In this document: positions 22,784 to 23,162 of the stretch, piece after piece
Layout of the letters: every line of letters begins with the position of its first letter
Position numbering within the stretch: the first letter of the stretch is position 1
DNA from: JAJTZA01 sp041744075
Lineage (GTDB): Bacteria > Verrucomicrobiota > Verrucomicrobiia > Chthoniobacterales > Terrimicrobiaceae
Assembly (NCBI GenBank): GCA_041744075.1
Contig: JBGTLQ010000121.1
Coordinates: 1 to 23,162 of the forward strand
Reading direction: 5' to 3'
Length of the DNA: 23,162 nt
Position numbers and translations under genes: made by a program
Notes under the pieces: model-generated
The model's input: only the letters and a program-made list of their open reading frames with translations
What the model was told of the DNA's origin: nothing
The model's database searches: none

Positions 22784-23162
22784 ATGGCTAAAAATGACGA
22801 AAATGTGTTGGTTGTCCCGCGGGCTCTTTTTGACCAATTGGGGTCATTCCAAGGATTAAAAAAAGACCCACAGCCCTACCTCGATAAATTTTTGGATCGG
22901 GAGCAGAACCTGTTTCTAGCTCGCTCGAAAGCGGAGGATGACCCCTCCTTCAAACAGCTGATACCCTACGCGGTTTTTGTGCATGACGGAAAACTTTTGC
23001 ATTATGTCCGGGGAGGATCATCCGGCGAAAAACGCTTGGTGGCCAAAGGCTCCATCGGAATTGGCGGCCATGTGAATGACACCGATGTGGGAGACTCCAG
23101 CGTCGATGCCGACACCTATCACAATGCCGTCCGCCGCGAAATTGCCGAAGAGCTGCAAATTG
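22784..23162 (+). CDS. NUDIX-family predicted phosphoesterase (5' part only)
   Basis: The frame runs from ATG 22784 to the right edge without a stop, giving 126 residues of an incomplete protein. It opens MAKNDENVLVVPRALFDQLG, then has IPYAVFVHDGKLLHYVRGG. It reaches GIGGHVN (92-98) and AVRREIAEELQI (115-126), a Nudix-box-like REIxEEL with an insertion between the glycine loop and the helix. This pattern matches COG4112-type NUDIX proteins, annotated as predicted phosphoesterases, as I recall them. Substrate is unknown. A short ATG frame of six codons (22771-22791) overlaps the start, in a different frame. The gene is divergent from the coiled-coil pair across a 116-base region. Confidence 0.75.
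   Translation, partial: MAKNDENVLVVPRALFDQLGSFQGLKKDPQPYLDKFLDREQNLFLARSKAEDDPSFKQLIPYAVFVHDGKLLHYVRGGSSGEKRLVAKGSIGIGGHVNDTDVGDSSVDADTYHNAVRREIAEELQI

Noticed and set aside
22771..22791. A six-codon ATG frame overlapping the NUDIX start, possible upstream peptide
   Set aside because: Too short to judge, and no conserved or stalling-type sequence is visible, so it is probably chance.

Overview
The window looks like chromosomal DNA from a Gram-negative, aerobically respiring bacterium, most likely a member of Verrucomicrobia (PVC group). This is inferred from gene content: an alternative complex III operon run into oxidase genes, an outer-membrane-type lipoprotein, a LamG-like protein, a Uma2 remnant, and moderate-to-high GC. 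No rRNA, tRNA, CRISPR array or intact mobile element was seen. Many genes lack a strong Shine-Dalgarno sequence and instead overlap their upstream neighbour at ATGA or TGATG.

Left part (1-6.3 kb): a minus-strand FkbM-type methyltransferase is followed by a decayed minus-strand Uma2 endonuclease gene and an intergenic region holding an 89-bp imperfect palindrome of REP/MITE type. A tight plus-strand cell-envelope operon follows: L,D-transpeptidase-like protein, lipoprotein, DPM1-like family 2 glycosyltransferase, and STELLO-like (DUF288) glycosyltransferase. Facing it is a minus-strand LamG/concanavalin A-like protein, with a possible small ORF in the same frame just upstream.

Central part (6.4-20.65 kb): one very long plus-strand respiratory operon. 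A good sigma70-like promoter and a leader hairpin precede actABCDEF (alternative complex III, quinol:electron acceptor oxidoreductase). These run by overlaps or gaps of a few bases into a small Pro/Ala-tailed membrane protein, ccoS, ccoN, ccoO, a monoheme membrane cytochrome c in the place of ccoP, and then ctaC and ctaD of an A-type cytochrome c oxidase. The layout encodes a route from quinol through ActB iron-sulfur clusters and the ActA/ActE hemes to two different terminal oxidases. No ccoP (diheme), ccoQ, ctaE, ctaF, sco, ccoG or ccoI is present in the window.

Right part (20.65-23.16 kb): a minus-strand glycerate/D-2-hydroxyacid dehydrogenase gene converges on ctaD so tightly that the two stop codons overlap. 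Next comes a minus-strand pair of small coiled-coil proteins with C-terminal membrane anchors. Divergent from them, the start of a NUDIX-family gene (COG4112-like) runs off the right edge.
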